DNA from: Macrocystis pyrifera
Taxonomy: Eukaryota > Sar > Phaeophyceae > Laminariales > Laminariaceae
DNA length: 64,000 bases
NCBI GenBank assembly: GCA_031763025.1
Contig: JASSKH010000003.1
Location: forward strand, 12,162,734-12,226,733
Direction: 5' to 3'
The notes beneath the pieces are model-generated. The model was not told the DNA's origin and did not search any database. It saw only the letters and a program-made list of their open reading frames with translations. This document shows, piece by piece, positions 31,110 to 43,598 of the stretch (position 1 is the stretch's first letter; every line of letters starts with the position of its first letter). The translations under genes were made by a program, and so were the position numbers.

Positions 31110-34100
31110 TCATTCGCGCACTTCAATCTCCTTCCCGGTGGGCCATTCCATGACGTACTCGAGAGGGATTGACAGCTCGCCCTGAGGGGCTATCCTTCCG
31201 ACCCATGCCTGCATTCCCAACCCAGTAGATATCCACGCGATGCGGCGCGACGTGGTGGGGTACGTCAAGGTAACGGGACGGGACCCCGCCGACGGGGCGG
31301 ACAAGATCGTTTCAGAATACAAAGTGACGATCATATATTTGGGGGAGGCGAGGGGGCAGGATGGATGACGAGAGAGGTGGGGGTCGACGTCAACGTTGGT
31401 CAAGGCGGAAATCAGGGTAGAAGTTTTTTTCGGTCGCATGCAAGGCGGATGGTCACGCAATATATCAATGCTACTACAGTAAAGCCTATACGTACTCCAG
31501 AGGCACTCATAGCACAAATGGCCGGGACTTCCCCCCCCCCTCCACAATGTGGGCCCGAAAAGCATTCTGGAGGCATTGGAAAATGTACTGTAGCAAACGC
31601 TCCCAAGGTGTCGACAACCTCTCAATTCGGCGCGCCAAATGGTGAGCTACCTTCTTCAATATTTCCTCAAATATGTTTTGGTACGCCCACATTGTGCAAG
31701 GGGGGCATCGTCCCGGCCACCTGTCATGTTACCTTACTCTACAGTATGCCACAATTTGTATGTACTGTACTGCAGAGGCACTCACAAGGTGGTTCGACGG
31801 GCTCTTTACCACCCCCGTCACGTGGCTCGTCACCGAAGCCGCCCCTGGCGGCGGGCGGTTAACATTGCTCGACGAGGAGGAGCGTGACCATGGTCCGCCG
31901 TCGTTGGACCCCTCTCCTCTTCTCTCAGCGTCGGTGCCTCCGAACATCTCCAACGCCCCGGACACGAGCACGTCGTCGGTGATGGCTTCCGACTCCGCTA
32001 CGCTCGCGGGCAGGGGCTGCTTCAGGGTTACCTGCGGGGCGAGTGTTGTTTCATGGCGTTGTCCTTGGTGTACCATACATATGCGGCTGCTTGCTATATT
32101 CGTTGTATGGCGTCAGGACAAAAGCGAGCCGGTGCGACGGCTCTGTTGGTATTGTAATACATTAAGGGACTGGTACTCTGAATAGGGGACCGCAATACTA
32201 GCTTGGGGGTAGGGGACATACTTTGTTTTCGTATTTTATTTAGTGTGCTTGCTTTAGTTGGCAGTAAGTAAGGCAAGGTGCGCCACGGCCTGTGAGCACG
32301 ATTCAGAGAGCACGGGGGGAGTGCGATCAGTCATTTGACTATGGCAGAGATTGACGTGACACACAATAGGGTTTGTTTCCTTCTTGAGATGGCGTCATCG
32401 TCGTTTCAGGGACCGGGTCACCAACCAACGGCTTAAAGTGCGGCTTCGCGAGTCAATCACGAAAGACGGTCGATGTCGCAATGCTCATGACAAGGGGGGT
32501 ATTGCGACATCGACGCACTTTGCACAGGAGCCCTGAGCGACCGGGAGGCGAACGAATCATATAGTGTACATACGAGTACCTCAGAGCTGTTGTCACACCT
32601 CTGGCGCAAAATAACATGCCGAGGTACGACACGAGGGGAAATGCCCCCCCCCCTCCGCCCCTCCTTGTACGCGAAACATCTCGCTTCATGCTGCGCTGGC
32701 GGTGCTTCCCGCGAGAGAATCAACCTCCAGCGGCGTTTGCCGGGGAATCATGTGGCGGCGGCGCAGTCTCCTAATGCTTCTGTTTGTTGGCTGTTTACCT
32801 CGCTGTTTCTCCCGTAACCTACGTTAGGTCGATATGCACGCACTCTGTATGTACTTTGGTTGCTGATGTTGAAAGCTGACGCTACTCGTCATACAACACA
32901 TACGCACGCGCTGCACGAACTACTGGTTGGCAATGGACGTGCACGAGCTCCCCGCCCACCACTCGACGCCGTGCCTGGCAGGAAAGTACATTGATGCACC
33001 GGCGCCAGCTCTCGACAGGGGTACGCTTTAGCGGGAAACTAATCGGTTTTGCCGTGGTTACCTTGATGATCTCGTCGGTGGAGCGCGGCATGGCGTCCAC
33101 GATGACGCATGTGATGGGCACCTTCTTCTTGTTCGAGATGGAGGTGCTGAGCGTCGTCGCCGTTGGTTCAAGGGGCGTTGACACAATTGTTGGGCAAGAG
33201 TGTAAAGGAACAACGGTGAGCATGGCCATAGAAATCGTAGCAGTAGAGCGATACATACACAGTAGTGCGGCCGTAAGTGTTTGGTATGCTGGCGTCGCTG
33301 CATCGTGGCGAGCGAAGACGGACGCGTACAGTAGTTCACAACATTACTTGTAAAAATCGTGGGCTCACATGAGCCGTGTGCTGCCGACCTAACACACCGT
33401 CTGCTTTTGCGCTCGAAAGGGGAAACGAGCGCGTGGTCAAAATAGTAGATCTACAGTGGCCGCTTCGAGCGCGTTTGCAAACGGAGTGACTTTGAACGTT
33501 TCTTTCTTTAATCTACTACGGTTCTTTCGCCCCAGACATGACAGAGCGGGCGCCGAGGCATCGTCAACCCTAACCTTTCACCTTTGCGTGTATGTAACGT
33601 GGTTCGATTTGGAAAATATGCCTCGCTTCCTGCTCGTCTTGCGAGGCGCCGCCACGTTAATCTGTGTCTCATTGATAGCACAACGGAGCCAGGTGGGGGC
33701 AGAGAGCGAGAAACATTTTATGGGAGAGTCAGCGCAGCGCATCGTAATCAACCACCTCTTTCGTCCTCCATCCATACCTGGTACATGTTACACCTACGTA
33801 GAAATTGGTAATGTTGTGGAGCAAGATTCGACGAGGGGGTTCTCATGCGTGTGCCATGAAGCGGTGCCGTTGACATTACCTCCGTTCTTGATTCCCACGA
33901 ACAGCTGCATCAATTGCCAATGTGGTTTGCCACGCTGCTTAACTCTACAGCGCACGCGCTATATATTGGCAACACTCTCAGTTGTCTACAAGCACCACCA
34001 CTTCATTACCGGTCGTCCTTGTCGAAGATATTTACTGCACGTCTCCGGTCGCGTGTTTACCTTCACAGTGGGATCGATGCCGAGGAAAGTCTGGAATGTC

Positions 34101-37100
34101 TCGCCGGGGGAAACGGACTCCAGGCTGGTCTTGGTGGCGAAACTGTTGCCGAAGAAAATCGACACGTCATCACTCGCCAGAAGCAGATAGTCGGTGTTGT
34201 TTGTTGCCTGCCGTATTTGGGCACGGCGTGTTCCCGCGTTGCAAAGGCGCATGACATGGCACCCAGGGGGACGGTGAGCGGACGCGATCAACTCGGTGTG
34301 GACAGCAGCAATTGAAATGCCATCAAATGGTTTCGCTGACCGCCGGGGTGCCACACGAACCCCCCTACGTGGTACCACGACCGAACCCATCAGCGTTCCA
34401 CATGAACACCTTCTTCGTAGGTACCACCGGCGAACCATCGCAGGGAATTGCGTGAGACGAAAGCGAGTGCAGTTGTGAGATTGCAACAGCACGCTCGCTG
34501 GCCGTGCTGTGGGCGTTTTTTTTCTCCGTTGCCTGCTGTCCTTTCTCTTGACGAGTCACCGAACAGCTCCTGTTCGATTCGGCCTACTCTATCTCGTCCA
34601 CTTTTGTCTTCCACGTGTTCCATCGCACGGCAGGCAGAAAGACAAACAACTCCACGGAGGGTTCTCATATTTTCTGTGCGATGTATCTGGGCCCATCGAT
34701 GATGTTCGAAGCCACGTATTCGCAACGCTGTGCGTCGAAACTAGAAGTTTATTCTATTTGTCGAGAACAGGCGAAAACAGACACCCGCTTCCGTTCTACC
34801 TACCAGTACCAGTGGCACAACTGCAGAGATGGCATGGCCTGAAGTGGGATGAAGCGGGTAAAACAAACACAGGCACACACCACTAAATAATGCATCCTGC
34901 TGTGTGCTTGCCAGAGAAGAGGTGCCAACACTTTGGCTTATATCCTTCGCACCACAACCAAATACATAGTAGACATCCGCAAACTTGGCGTCGCAGGTAA
35001 AGCGGGAGAACACGTACAGAGAGAAAATCTACGTTTTCGCTTGCAAATGCTGAGTAGTGTTTTCAGGGTAGCGCACCGCGCCACCGTCAAGTACCTTTGC
35101 CTGCAGGTATGCAGCCGGCTCTTTCGAGGGCACCACGTAGTGAGTCACCTCCGATGAAAGCTGCAGCTCTCCAACGGTAAGCTTCTTCGTCTGCCCGTTG
35201 CTCCTGGGGACAGCGTGGAGCAGGTGTGGGGGAGCAGACATAAGCATAGACCGTGAGCAGTGTACAGGAAATGAACGTCGCGAACTAATCGTGATTCACT
35301 GCCCGAAGCCTCGACTCCTCCTCTTGTCCCCTTGCGATCTTCTGTTCGAAATATTCAAGTTAAACCACTGAGCTGCTCACGTCAGCGCTGACTGAGTAGC
35401 TTAGTGGTTTTAACCTAAATATTCCGAACAGAAGTCCGGGGTTCGAGTCCCGCAAGACGTCGTATTTCCTCCTTTTCTGCCGTGGGTAGAAAAAAGGGGA
35501 ATCAAGTGGAGAGAACCACGATAAAAGAACACTCGACCAGATAGTCGAAAGTGGAGTGAACCACTCGAGTAAAAGAACACACGACTAAGGAGGGGGGCCA
35601 TATGAAGGAAAAACCAGGCGCTGATTAGGAGCCTGATCAACCCCGGAGGATGTTAGCTGCGGGAGGCCGTATCGAGCCCAAAGGTACTTATTTCGTTCGA
35701 AATATTTAGGTTAAACCCCCGAGCTACTCAGTCAGCGCCGACTGAGCAGGTCGGTGGTTTAACCTTTACAAACGAACTCTTCACCTGTCAATAACACAAA
35801 ATTCAGAGGGGCGGCGACTCGGGACGCTTCGAAATCTTCCGCTCCGCCATTAGAATGCGCAAGATACTCGATCGACGGTATATACGCGCACCATCTTTGT
35901 TCATTGCCGTCGGGCACACCACGATGCTGGTAGCGGTAGAGGAAAAAGCACGGCGACCCAAAGGAAGACCAAGAACACACGTACTTCGGATTATCATTTT
36001 ATGACGACGGATACGACATCAACGTACGCCTCGCAAATATTTCAATGACCGCCTCGCGAAATATCTCAACGCCCGCCTGAGGTACAGGGAAGGTATCGCG
36101 GATGCTGTCGTGTCGTACGGTGTTCCTGCGTCATAAACGAGAAAACCAAAACCATTCACAGCATCAAGCATATGCCCTAAATCCCGAGTATTCCGTCCTC
36201 GTAGCATTGGGTAGTGACTCCCTCCAATCACCTTGCTGCTTCGTTGATTCAGAAATGCATTGTGATCGTTTGGTGATACAAAGAAGTAGCCAGTGACTTC
36301 GACGGGAAACAACGGCGTGCCAGTTCCAGTGGACAGTCGGCACGCTCACATACGAAGGGGGATCTTACATTGCCATTATAAATAGCTTGGCGTCGGGGCT
36401 GGTGATTACAACCGCAAGGGAAGAACACGTGTTGGGTTCGAGAGCAACGCGAGCAAGAGCGATGAGGACGACAAGTAGGGAAGACCCCAAATCCCTTCCT
36501 TGATACTGCTGTGGCCGCACGCACCCCGCGAGTGCCACACCGTAACATAGCACCTTAACGCCGAGAACCCTTGACAAATACCGAATGCACAATAAAAATA
36601 TGCCTCACTTGATGACGGCCGGTTTTCCGACGACGAACGATACGGCGCCGATGCTTCCACCTCCGCTCTCTACCTGAGCCACCGCCGGCTTGGCCGCCGG
36701 TGGCGGGGGAGGGGCCGAAGGCGCAGCTCCCGACCTGCCGCCACCACCGTAGCCGCCGCCCCCAAACCCCCCGACCATTGCAGCCATCGCGTTCGGACGA
36801 GCAACCGCGTCATCAAGGGATTCGCTTTCCTCATATTCTTCGTCTGCGTCTACGGAGAAGCTTGAACGTCGACGGGATTTTTGCTTCTTCATTTTCATCT
36901 TGGGTTACCGGCACAATATGAAGAGTCAAACGAAAAAAAGAGCCGGGCGATGGGGTGCGAGTGCGAACGGGCCGGGAGGATAGATCGCCCTGAAGGTGTT
37001 ACTTGGTGATGGAGAGAGACGGCCACCCATGGAACGATACACAGCTCGGTCGCGCTGATTGTGCCCCTAGACCACGCATTTTCTCAACAATAGAACATGG

Positions 37101-40100
37101 TGGGACAGAGGCGATACAGAACCGGTAGCTCTTGAATAACAACACAAACAGGCGAGGCGTGGCTCCTCAAAGGCGGCAGATCTGCACCACCCAAACATGT
37201 CTAGCACCAAAGGAAAAAAAAAGAGGGGGCATAAAACATCGCACCAGAAGGAAATACACCAGCGAGAGCACGCGATGCCATGTCAACTCACCCCGGTGTT
37301 TCTGATTATGGGCGCGGGGCGTGGGACTTTCACGGAAACGGTCTTGGTGCTCAACACAGGTGGAGTCCCGTGGACTGTGGGCTCAGCTGTGGAAAGCCTC
37401 AGGGCGACGCCTGCGTGAGCCGCGAGACGGAGAAAAAATGTCCATGTACATCGAGGGGAGCAGGGAAAGGGAGGGAGGCAGGGTGGGAGCGTCTCGAAGC
37501 GTCTGCAAGAGCGGCGGTGAACACAGAGGCGAGCGAAAGGCGGGATTAAGGCATACATTACGCCTCATCAAACGGAGGCGCGTGCAAACCTCCGAGACAG
37601 ATGACAATTGATGGTACAGGTGACACACGTCCCGTAAATAACAACACGAAAAAGCGATGCGCATTGCAAAGACTCGCATTCCCTGATTTTAGATCAAGAT
37701 CTGCGCGGTGTAGTTGCAACGCTCACCGGGAGGCTTGGGAGGATGTTATCGGTATATTCTCTCACGCTGTACGACTGGCGACCTTTTCAGGAGAAAGGTG
37801 TCGCGCACCCTCTACGCATCACAGTTTTCGACGGCACAGCCGATTATACTACGGCTACCATACTCTGATATTGCCTCGCGTGCGTGCAGCATGTTGACTG
37901 ACAAAAGCTTATATCACGGGGGGGGGACGCCTACGCACTGCAACAAAGCACGACACAGAGGTGCGCCCCCCCGCGGTGGGTAGGTGGGTGGGTAGGTGGG
38001 TGGGGGCAATCGTCCATCTTATGTCTCGTATAGTGCACAGGGGACGTTTTGCTTCGACACGACGAGCGCTGAGGGTACCTTCCCAGTCCTCCGTGGTGCT
38101 TTGTGTGACCCTGCCGAAGTACGTGCACGATATGGAGTCGGTCTCAGTGTCCACCCTGAGGTCGTACGCCGGCGACCACGTGGCCCCACGGATCATATAC
38201 GTCACCTGCAACACACACGCACACGCACGCATGCAGACACAGCAAAAGTCACACCTCGGCCAGTGCAAACAAGTCATCACCGCAGCAAGGAAGAGGACTG
38301 ATATATACTGGTACGCGCTTGAATGGGGGTGGGCGAGGGCTGTATAGTAATATACATGTGGCATGTGGGTAGCCGAGTGACCATCCCAGTTCAGAGAGGA
38401 ATTGGGTTCGTCAAAAGTATTTGTGGGAGTCTGCTGTTGTGAAAGGATACACGTGACCGTCAACAAACGCATTAGCCTCGGTTGCAGAAACAACAGAGGG
38501 CGAGAAGCGGCGGCCTACATGGCTGGGGGCGATGAGGGATGTGATCAATGCCTTCCGCAACCTGAGTTTTAAACCAGTCGCTATTTTTGACAGCAGCGCC
38601 CGATACCGCCGCATTCAACAAGGGCAAATGTTTCCACTCCTCCCCTTGTGCCGTGCTTGAAATGTTGTCGCCAATGTAAACGCCTGTAGAAAGGAGATAA
38701 TTGCACTTAGATTTCCTGAAGCACCCTTCCATGTGCAATGTAAACCTCCCACCTCGTAACACGGCCTACCGTCGACCACGTCTTTAGAAGAGACTTACCT
38801 CCAACTCGATGGGGCCGAGCTCGAGCACGTCGATGCTGACAAGAACCCTACCCGGAGGTTTCTTCTCCTCTTCTGCTGCTCGCGGTCGAACAACCACAGT
38901 GGTTGGGCTACGGTGGAGCTTGGCCATGGCGTCCTTGAGCCTTCGTAGTATTTACGTCATGGTTAAAATTAGGATGCCGACATACACATGTGTAAACAAG
39001 TCTCACAACGTGCAGGGAGCGCTTGAAGTGCTGCAGCTAATGACGTACCCGATAATGAAAAATATAGTTGTACGGGGTAGGCCAATGTGGTACCTCATGA
39101 GACGTTACTATTGCGAGCTATTTTTTTACTGAGACTGTGTCCTCGGAAAAAGGGACGCCGACAAAACAACTGTATAGTGACAGCCTGGAGACGCGCGGAG
39201 AACACCGAGCGCACGCCGAGATAAATTGCGCACTACTACGGGGGACCATAGTATTTAGGACCAAATATGGTCAGTAAAAATAGGTAAATATATAGGTTGT
39301 TGTGTGTACCGTAGGTCCTATATACTATGGTCTCCCGTAATAGTACGAAGACCATGCAGACACCACCTCCCCTGAATTGTTGAATATAATACTATTCGTA
39401 TGGCTCTTACCAGTACGGAAATACGAGACAGAATGATCAAGGCGATGTACAACTAAGAATTACGCCGTTTCCAGAGTGCACCCCCCACCTTCGTTCCTCC
39501 AGGTTCAGGCGGTGCATCTCCGTATCTGTCTGCACCGCCTTCGCCGCCCACCAATCCAGGGCCTTGCCGACATCACCCACGCTCGGGGCGGGATGGTCGG
39601 AGAATCCCGTGGCCGCCGCGGCGTTAGCGCTGCCCCCCCGCCCGCAGTCGCGACGACGATCCGCTCCGCAAACCTGTCGGCGAACTTGATAAACGCAAGC
39701 AAACGAGGGTGTTTATTGCATCTACAGTAGAGCGACAGTATCTTTATAGTTCTTGGAACCCGAGCACTTCCAGCGTTTCGCGCGTCCTGCCATTTTTTCT
39801 TTTCACGAAAACAACTGGAAGTACTGCACGCGTGATAGAAACACGCACAAGCACAGTATAATGTACTACTCTACTGTATCACCGCCAAGTACCTTCCTGT
39901 TTACCACGCCACCACGATACTCATAAGCGTGCTGACTTGGATACCTCTGCCAGGTACAAGGAAACGAGGGCGCACGAGAACGAGCTCTTATTTGATGCTG
40001 TTCCCACATCAGTTGAAAGCGCAGTGAAGCCAGCGATACTCTTATTTCCTTCCGCTGCACACGTTCAATTTTTAAAAAAGACTTGCTTGATTGCTGCCCA

Positions 40101-43100
40101 TTTGGATCGTATCTGATACTCCGAAGTACGAATGATGCCGCGCTAGCAATGCCAACAGTGCCGCTCTCTTCATGCACGAATCCGCGCTTCACAGCTACGA
40201 ACGTACATGCATTCGTAGTAGCAATGATACGAAAGTACTAAATGTTGACGCATGTTGTGCTCGCTATACGTTTTGGCATCGTGGGTACGTACCACGCTAG
40301 CAGTTGTGCTGAAATTAAAACCCACATTGTGCTCGGGATAGCTTCGCATTGCAATACCGATAATTTGGGGGGAATTGATGCGGTCATACTACACCTGCAC
40401 TACTGTAGTTGCATCCCCCCCACCATCTGCGGTGCTCCATCTCGAACGGGATACGTGGTCAACGGTCAAATGACTAAGGCAAGAAACAAAAGAGTACGCT
40501 CCCCCCCCATATGTTACGTGTGGGTTGGGCTGGCGTCGGTTGGCAACGACGCTGTACAATATGCCGCTCACTACTCGAGCTGGACAACCAGGGTACCGTC
40601 CTTCTTTTTTTATTTTTGGCGGTCGGTCACAGCTGTGGCCGAGTTAGATCATTTGTACGGGGTGGAGAACCTTTATCCCGCTCAAGGGGAATGATGGTAT
40701 CACGTACCAGGTAGTGTTTATGGGTAAGGCATCCAAGAGGCAGTTACATAGTACTCCCATTGCTGTCTCTAGAAGTGATCGCACCGGAATTTACATTGAA
40801 GTTGTCACCCATGTGCAAGTCCGCCTCACAAGCGGTTCTTAGTAGGATGCAGCTCACCCTTCATGCGACTCGCCGGATACCTCACGGCGCTTCGCGCTTG
40901 GTGCAAGCAATGTCTGCCTGGTCGGTAAAAACCCGACGTGCTCCGTCCCGGCATTGTAGGGATGCGAGGTACTATGGTCATACGACTATGGCCATGAATG
41001 AGATCGAGTACCCCCCCCCACCCCCCTCTACCTGGTCGGTGAAAACCCGACATGCTCCGTCCCGGCATTGTAGGGATGCGAGGTACTATGGTCATACGAC
41101 TATGGCCATGAATGATATCGAGTACCCCACCCCCACCCCCCTCTACCTGGTCGGTGAAAACCCGACATGCTCCGTCCCGGCATTGTAGGGATGCGAGGGT
41201 CTATGGTCAAACGGCTATGGCCATGTATGAGATCGAGTACACCCCCCCCCTCCCTCTCCCAACCCCCCAAGGCCTCCCACCTCGCGCATGCGCTGGTTTC
41301 GAGCGGACTCTCGGTTGAGGACAGTTTGGTCGTCAGATAGCTGCTGTAGCTCCTGCTTGAGCCTCTCCTTCTCTGCCTTCGCCGCTTCTTTTTCTTCTTC
41401 GGTCTTTGAACGGTTTTTTACACAATTTGAAGCAGCGATGGGGATTTGCGTCAGGTTCCGCATAATACTTTTTGGTGAGGCACATTTCTCCGATGCAGCC
41501 TGGGCCTTTTTCGCCGCTTTGCGGCGGAATGCAGTGATGCCACGTACCAAGCACGGTACACAGGTCACCCAACATCGCCTCATCGGTCCTACATAGTACC
41601 CACATGTACAATGCGGGTGTTCTTGAACGATGCGCCATGCTTCTTCTGTTGGTAGCCTTTCCCCTTGCCATCCACGCAGGACATGACTATACTGTACCCC
41701 ACAGCAAGTTAGCTCTCACCAACAACCAGCATGGTGAGCCCCACGCACAAACTTCTCGAGCGTGGACGGAGCCGATTGTCCAGACAGCGTGGTCAGGAGT
41801 ACCCCGTATATCTAGGGCCGCGGGTCATGATCCCCAGAACCGTTACATCCGCTGAGATGTCCGCTCGTTTGGAAAAATATCAACGCTCGGGTATCATTCG
41901 CCGACATTTCGACAGAGGCTCTACATTCTTTAAAAAAATACAAGTACCGGTATATGCCTGGTACCTGGTTCCTGGTTTCGGGTTGTATTGAATCAACAGT
42001 ATGTTATATTGTTATAAATTTCGCAGTTTTTTTTTTTTTTTTTTTTTCAAGAATAGCAGCCATACCGTAGAGCTAGAAGTTGACCTACTGTACATCTCTT
42101 GCAGCTACTGTGTGTAGTGGTGGACGCGTTCCAGGTTGAACGTTCCAAAATTATGATACTCCACTCCTGGTGCGTATTAAAATATGTACCGGTATCTCCT
42201 CAAGAACGGTGCTTGCTGCAATCTAACAAACCTCCGTGAATAAGGTAACCCCCCCCGTTCTGATCACTCGTACATAGCCCAACCATACACTTCGTATACG
42301 ACTCTCTGGTGCTCGCTTTCGTACCCACAAACTGCAATACGACGTACTCGTACGTAGAATACCGTACTGCACCACAAGTACGGTTCAGTAGATCGTTGTC
42401 CTATGTACTCGTACTGCATACTCGTCGAGATTGCGACAGATGGTGAAAAATAATCGTTCTCACAAGTTCCGGCTTGGTGACCTTCTTGGCTTCGTCGGAA
42501 TAGCTGACGTGGAGAATGGTGCAGTGCCCGGATCCCTTCACTCGCACGCTGGCCTTGTCGACCATCGATCGGTCCGGTAGCTCCGTCAGTTCGACCTAGG
42601 TGTGAATACAGTCATTGGGGAAAAAAACATGGCCGTCTGGAACGAAACCAGGATCGTTCCACAGATCGTTCTCCTGATCATGGAAATAATAAGTCAAACC
42701 AACGAAAAGGCCTTATTAATAGTTTGAGTAGATGATACCACAGGCATTGCCGAGCGTGAAACCAACAGCAGCACTGACACGGGGAGCTCGCGCGGCGACA
42801 AGAGGGCAGGCGTTGATGCCCGTGTTGCCTCACTGCGATATATATATATAATATACCTTCACCATCTGGCGACCGCATCGGGCATGGCGCGCCTCCTGCA
42901 TGCAGTATGCGGTATATCATATGGTATGCAGTAACTTACTGTTACGTGATCATTCTTGGTGATTCAAAAACCAAATTTATCGAGGTGGCTGGGGGTGGTC
43001 AGACTGGTCCAGATACGAAGACGATTGTTGAGGAAAATGCGACGCAATACTCGTACGAGTCAGAAACATGCGTACGTACGTACGTACGTACGAAGTACAT

Positions 43101-43598
43101 AGTTCGCCCCACACTCAAGCTTTCTCGCGGTCGAGACCGAGGTCGGGAAACAAAAGGAGACTACCTTTTCTGGGTGAGCAACCACTTCACAATTCTGCAT
43201 CGAGCAGCGTTTCAACGTTCTTCCGGTAGAGCAGTAATCGGGTTTCCCGTGGAAACGTCACAAAATGCGACAAAGTTGCATGATACATAGTACCAAGCAG
43301 TATAAAATACAGAACACTTTTATCTTCTGGCTTGGTCAAATGCACGATGAGCAGTCAAGCGAGCCTCTGCCCCGAAAAGCTCCAAGATAGCGAAAATATT
43401 TGGGCACCCGAATTGAACTCACACCTCGTGGGGCCCGACGCCAGAAGAGGTCGAGAAGTTAACAACGCGCGTGACCTCTGCCTTGTCCTCGCAGAACACC
43501 GTCACTGCCTTGATGGGCACATCCTTGCTCGAAAAGGCCACAGTGCGGAACTCGGGAGCAGGCACTGTAGGAGAAGCAGTGGGAGAAGAGACAGCCAT
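31110..43598 (-). CDS. copy B: DUF4140/DUF4139 (MuiA-like) protein, 14 exons
   Basis: Paralog of copy A on the opposite strand. Exons: 43425-43598, 42464-42595, 41281-41403, 39489-39684, 38799-38940, 38079-38205, 37292-37410, 36609-36898, 35095-35203, 34061-34207, 33582-33661, 33062-33146, 31786-32031, 31110-31208. All are GT-AG with the same phases as A; exons 6, 9, 10, 11 and 12 have identical lengths in A, B and C. The product is about 689 residues: MAVSSPTASPTV start, DUF4140 (VTVFCEDKAEVTRVVNF), coiled coil, KALDWWAAK helix, DUF4139 with WSPAYDLRVDTETDS, SPGETFQTFLGIDPTVK and ...EWPTGKEIEVRE. Exon 4 is one base short in a 7-C run (39633-39639, plus strand), breaking the frame between FADRFAER and the WW helix. 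Tandem with C, whose intron sequences it partly shares, so probably the product of a more recent duplication. No targeting signal seen. Confidence 0.85.
35340..35790 (+). mobile_element. double-hairpin SINE-like element, plus orientation
   Basis: The left end is a palindrome centred at about 35390 (arms of about 42 bases: TTCGAAATATT..AAACCACTGAGC against its complement). Its second arm carries a good A box (GTAGCTTAGTGG), followed by a near-perfect B box (GGGGTTCGAGTCCCGC) at about 35438-35453. The right end (about 35695-35787) is a second, similar palindrome (TCAGTCAGCGCCGACTGA centre). The body has GGGTAGAAAAAAGGGGAATC and repeated ACTCGA blocks. It lies in intron 8 of copy B. The second copy is at 50428-50887, reversed. 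Confidence 0.7.
36609..36898 (-). CDS. copy B exon 8: charged and glycine/proline-rich insert
   Basis: After a CCAAG acceptor it reads MKMKKQKSRRRSSFSVDADE, an acidic EEYEESESLDD, then GGFGGGGYGGGG and APPPPP before the conserved AKPAVAQVESGGG and FVVGKPAVI. The basic then acidic opening is absent from A and C. Whether it acts as a localisation or phosphorylation segment is not shown. Copy C exon 8 (61552-61811) is proline-rich instead (PLLPPPLPGMAG, IPPPPGSIGGG). Confidence 0.78.
37975..38007 (+). repeat. G-rich minisatellite, quadruplex-prone
   Basis: GGTGGGTAGGTGG repeated two and a half times, ending GGGTGGGGG, about 70 bases downstream of the donor of copy B exon 6. Five or more G3 tracts within 33 bases on the plus strand would support a G-quadruplex. 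On the transcribed RNA of copy B (minus) it is C-rich. Confidence 0.7.
39237..39340. mobile_element. TA-flanked palindromic MITE (TACGGGGGACC family)
   Basis: TACGGGGGACCATAGTATTT at the left is matched by AGTATATAGGACC on the complementary strand at the right (ACTATGGTCTCCCGTAA). The core is ACCAAATATGGTCAGTAAAA and TAGGTAAATATATAGG. About 104 bp, no coding capacity. In intron 4 of copy B. Confidence 0.78.
39489..39684 (-). CDS. copy B exon 4: helix with the DWW motif, one base short
   Basis: It opens after ATCAAG with FADRFAERIVVATAGG and closes with VGDVGKALDWWAAKAVQTDT and MHRLNLEER in a different frame. The switch lies in the 7-base C run at 39633-39639 (G on the coding strand). The length of 196 should be 197 to feed exon 5 in phase 2. 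Copy A exon 4 (LADRVVDR ... KALDWWAAKSAETDQQL) is intact, with an Ala-Gly repeat at the same place. Confidence 0.75.
40400..41250 (+). mobile_element. poly-C element with 3' end triplicated, abutting a splice donor
   Basis: An upstream block (40400-40500), then CTCCCCCCCCATATG and the family body (GGTTGGCAACGACGCTG, GGTGGAGAACCTTTATCCC). The right end is present three times in tandem with a period of about 115 bp (CCTGGTCGG at about 40917, 41031, 41147), each copy closing in a C run. The last C-rich run (41241-41270) ends 11 bases from the copy B exon 3 boundary at 41281. Confidence 0.7.
43425..43598 (-). CDS. copy B exon 1: start of protein
   Basis: 58 residues from ATG at 43598: MAVSSPTASPTVPAPEFRTV, then a DUF4140 opening IKAVTVFCEDKAEVTRVVNF and ..GVGPHE at a GTGTGA donor, phase 0. 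The Ser/Thr/Pro-rich leader corresponds to MAASSATDSSGEVP in copy A. In both, the conserved domain begins after about 23 residues, which supports this start. Confidence 0.85.

Noticed and set aside
35430..35460. functional tRNA gene at the strong B box
   Set aside because: The A and B boxes are good, but the sequence around them forms a long palindrome and not a cloverleaf, and a second copy shares the whole 450-bp element.
43070..43095. GTAC microsatellite as a regulatory site
   Set aside because: A short CGTA repeat in intron 1 of copy B; nothing supports a regulatory role.
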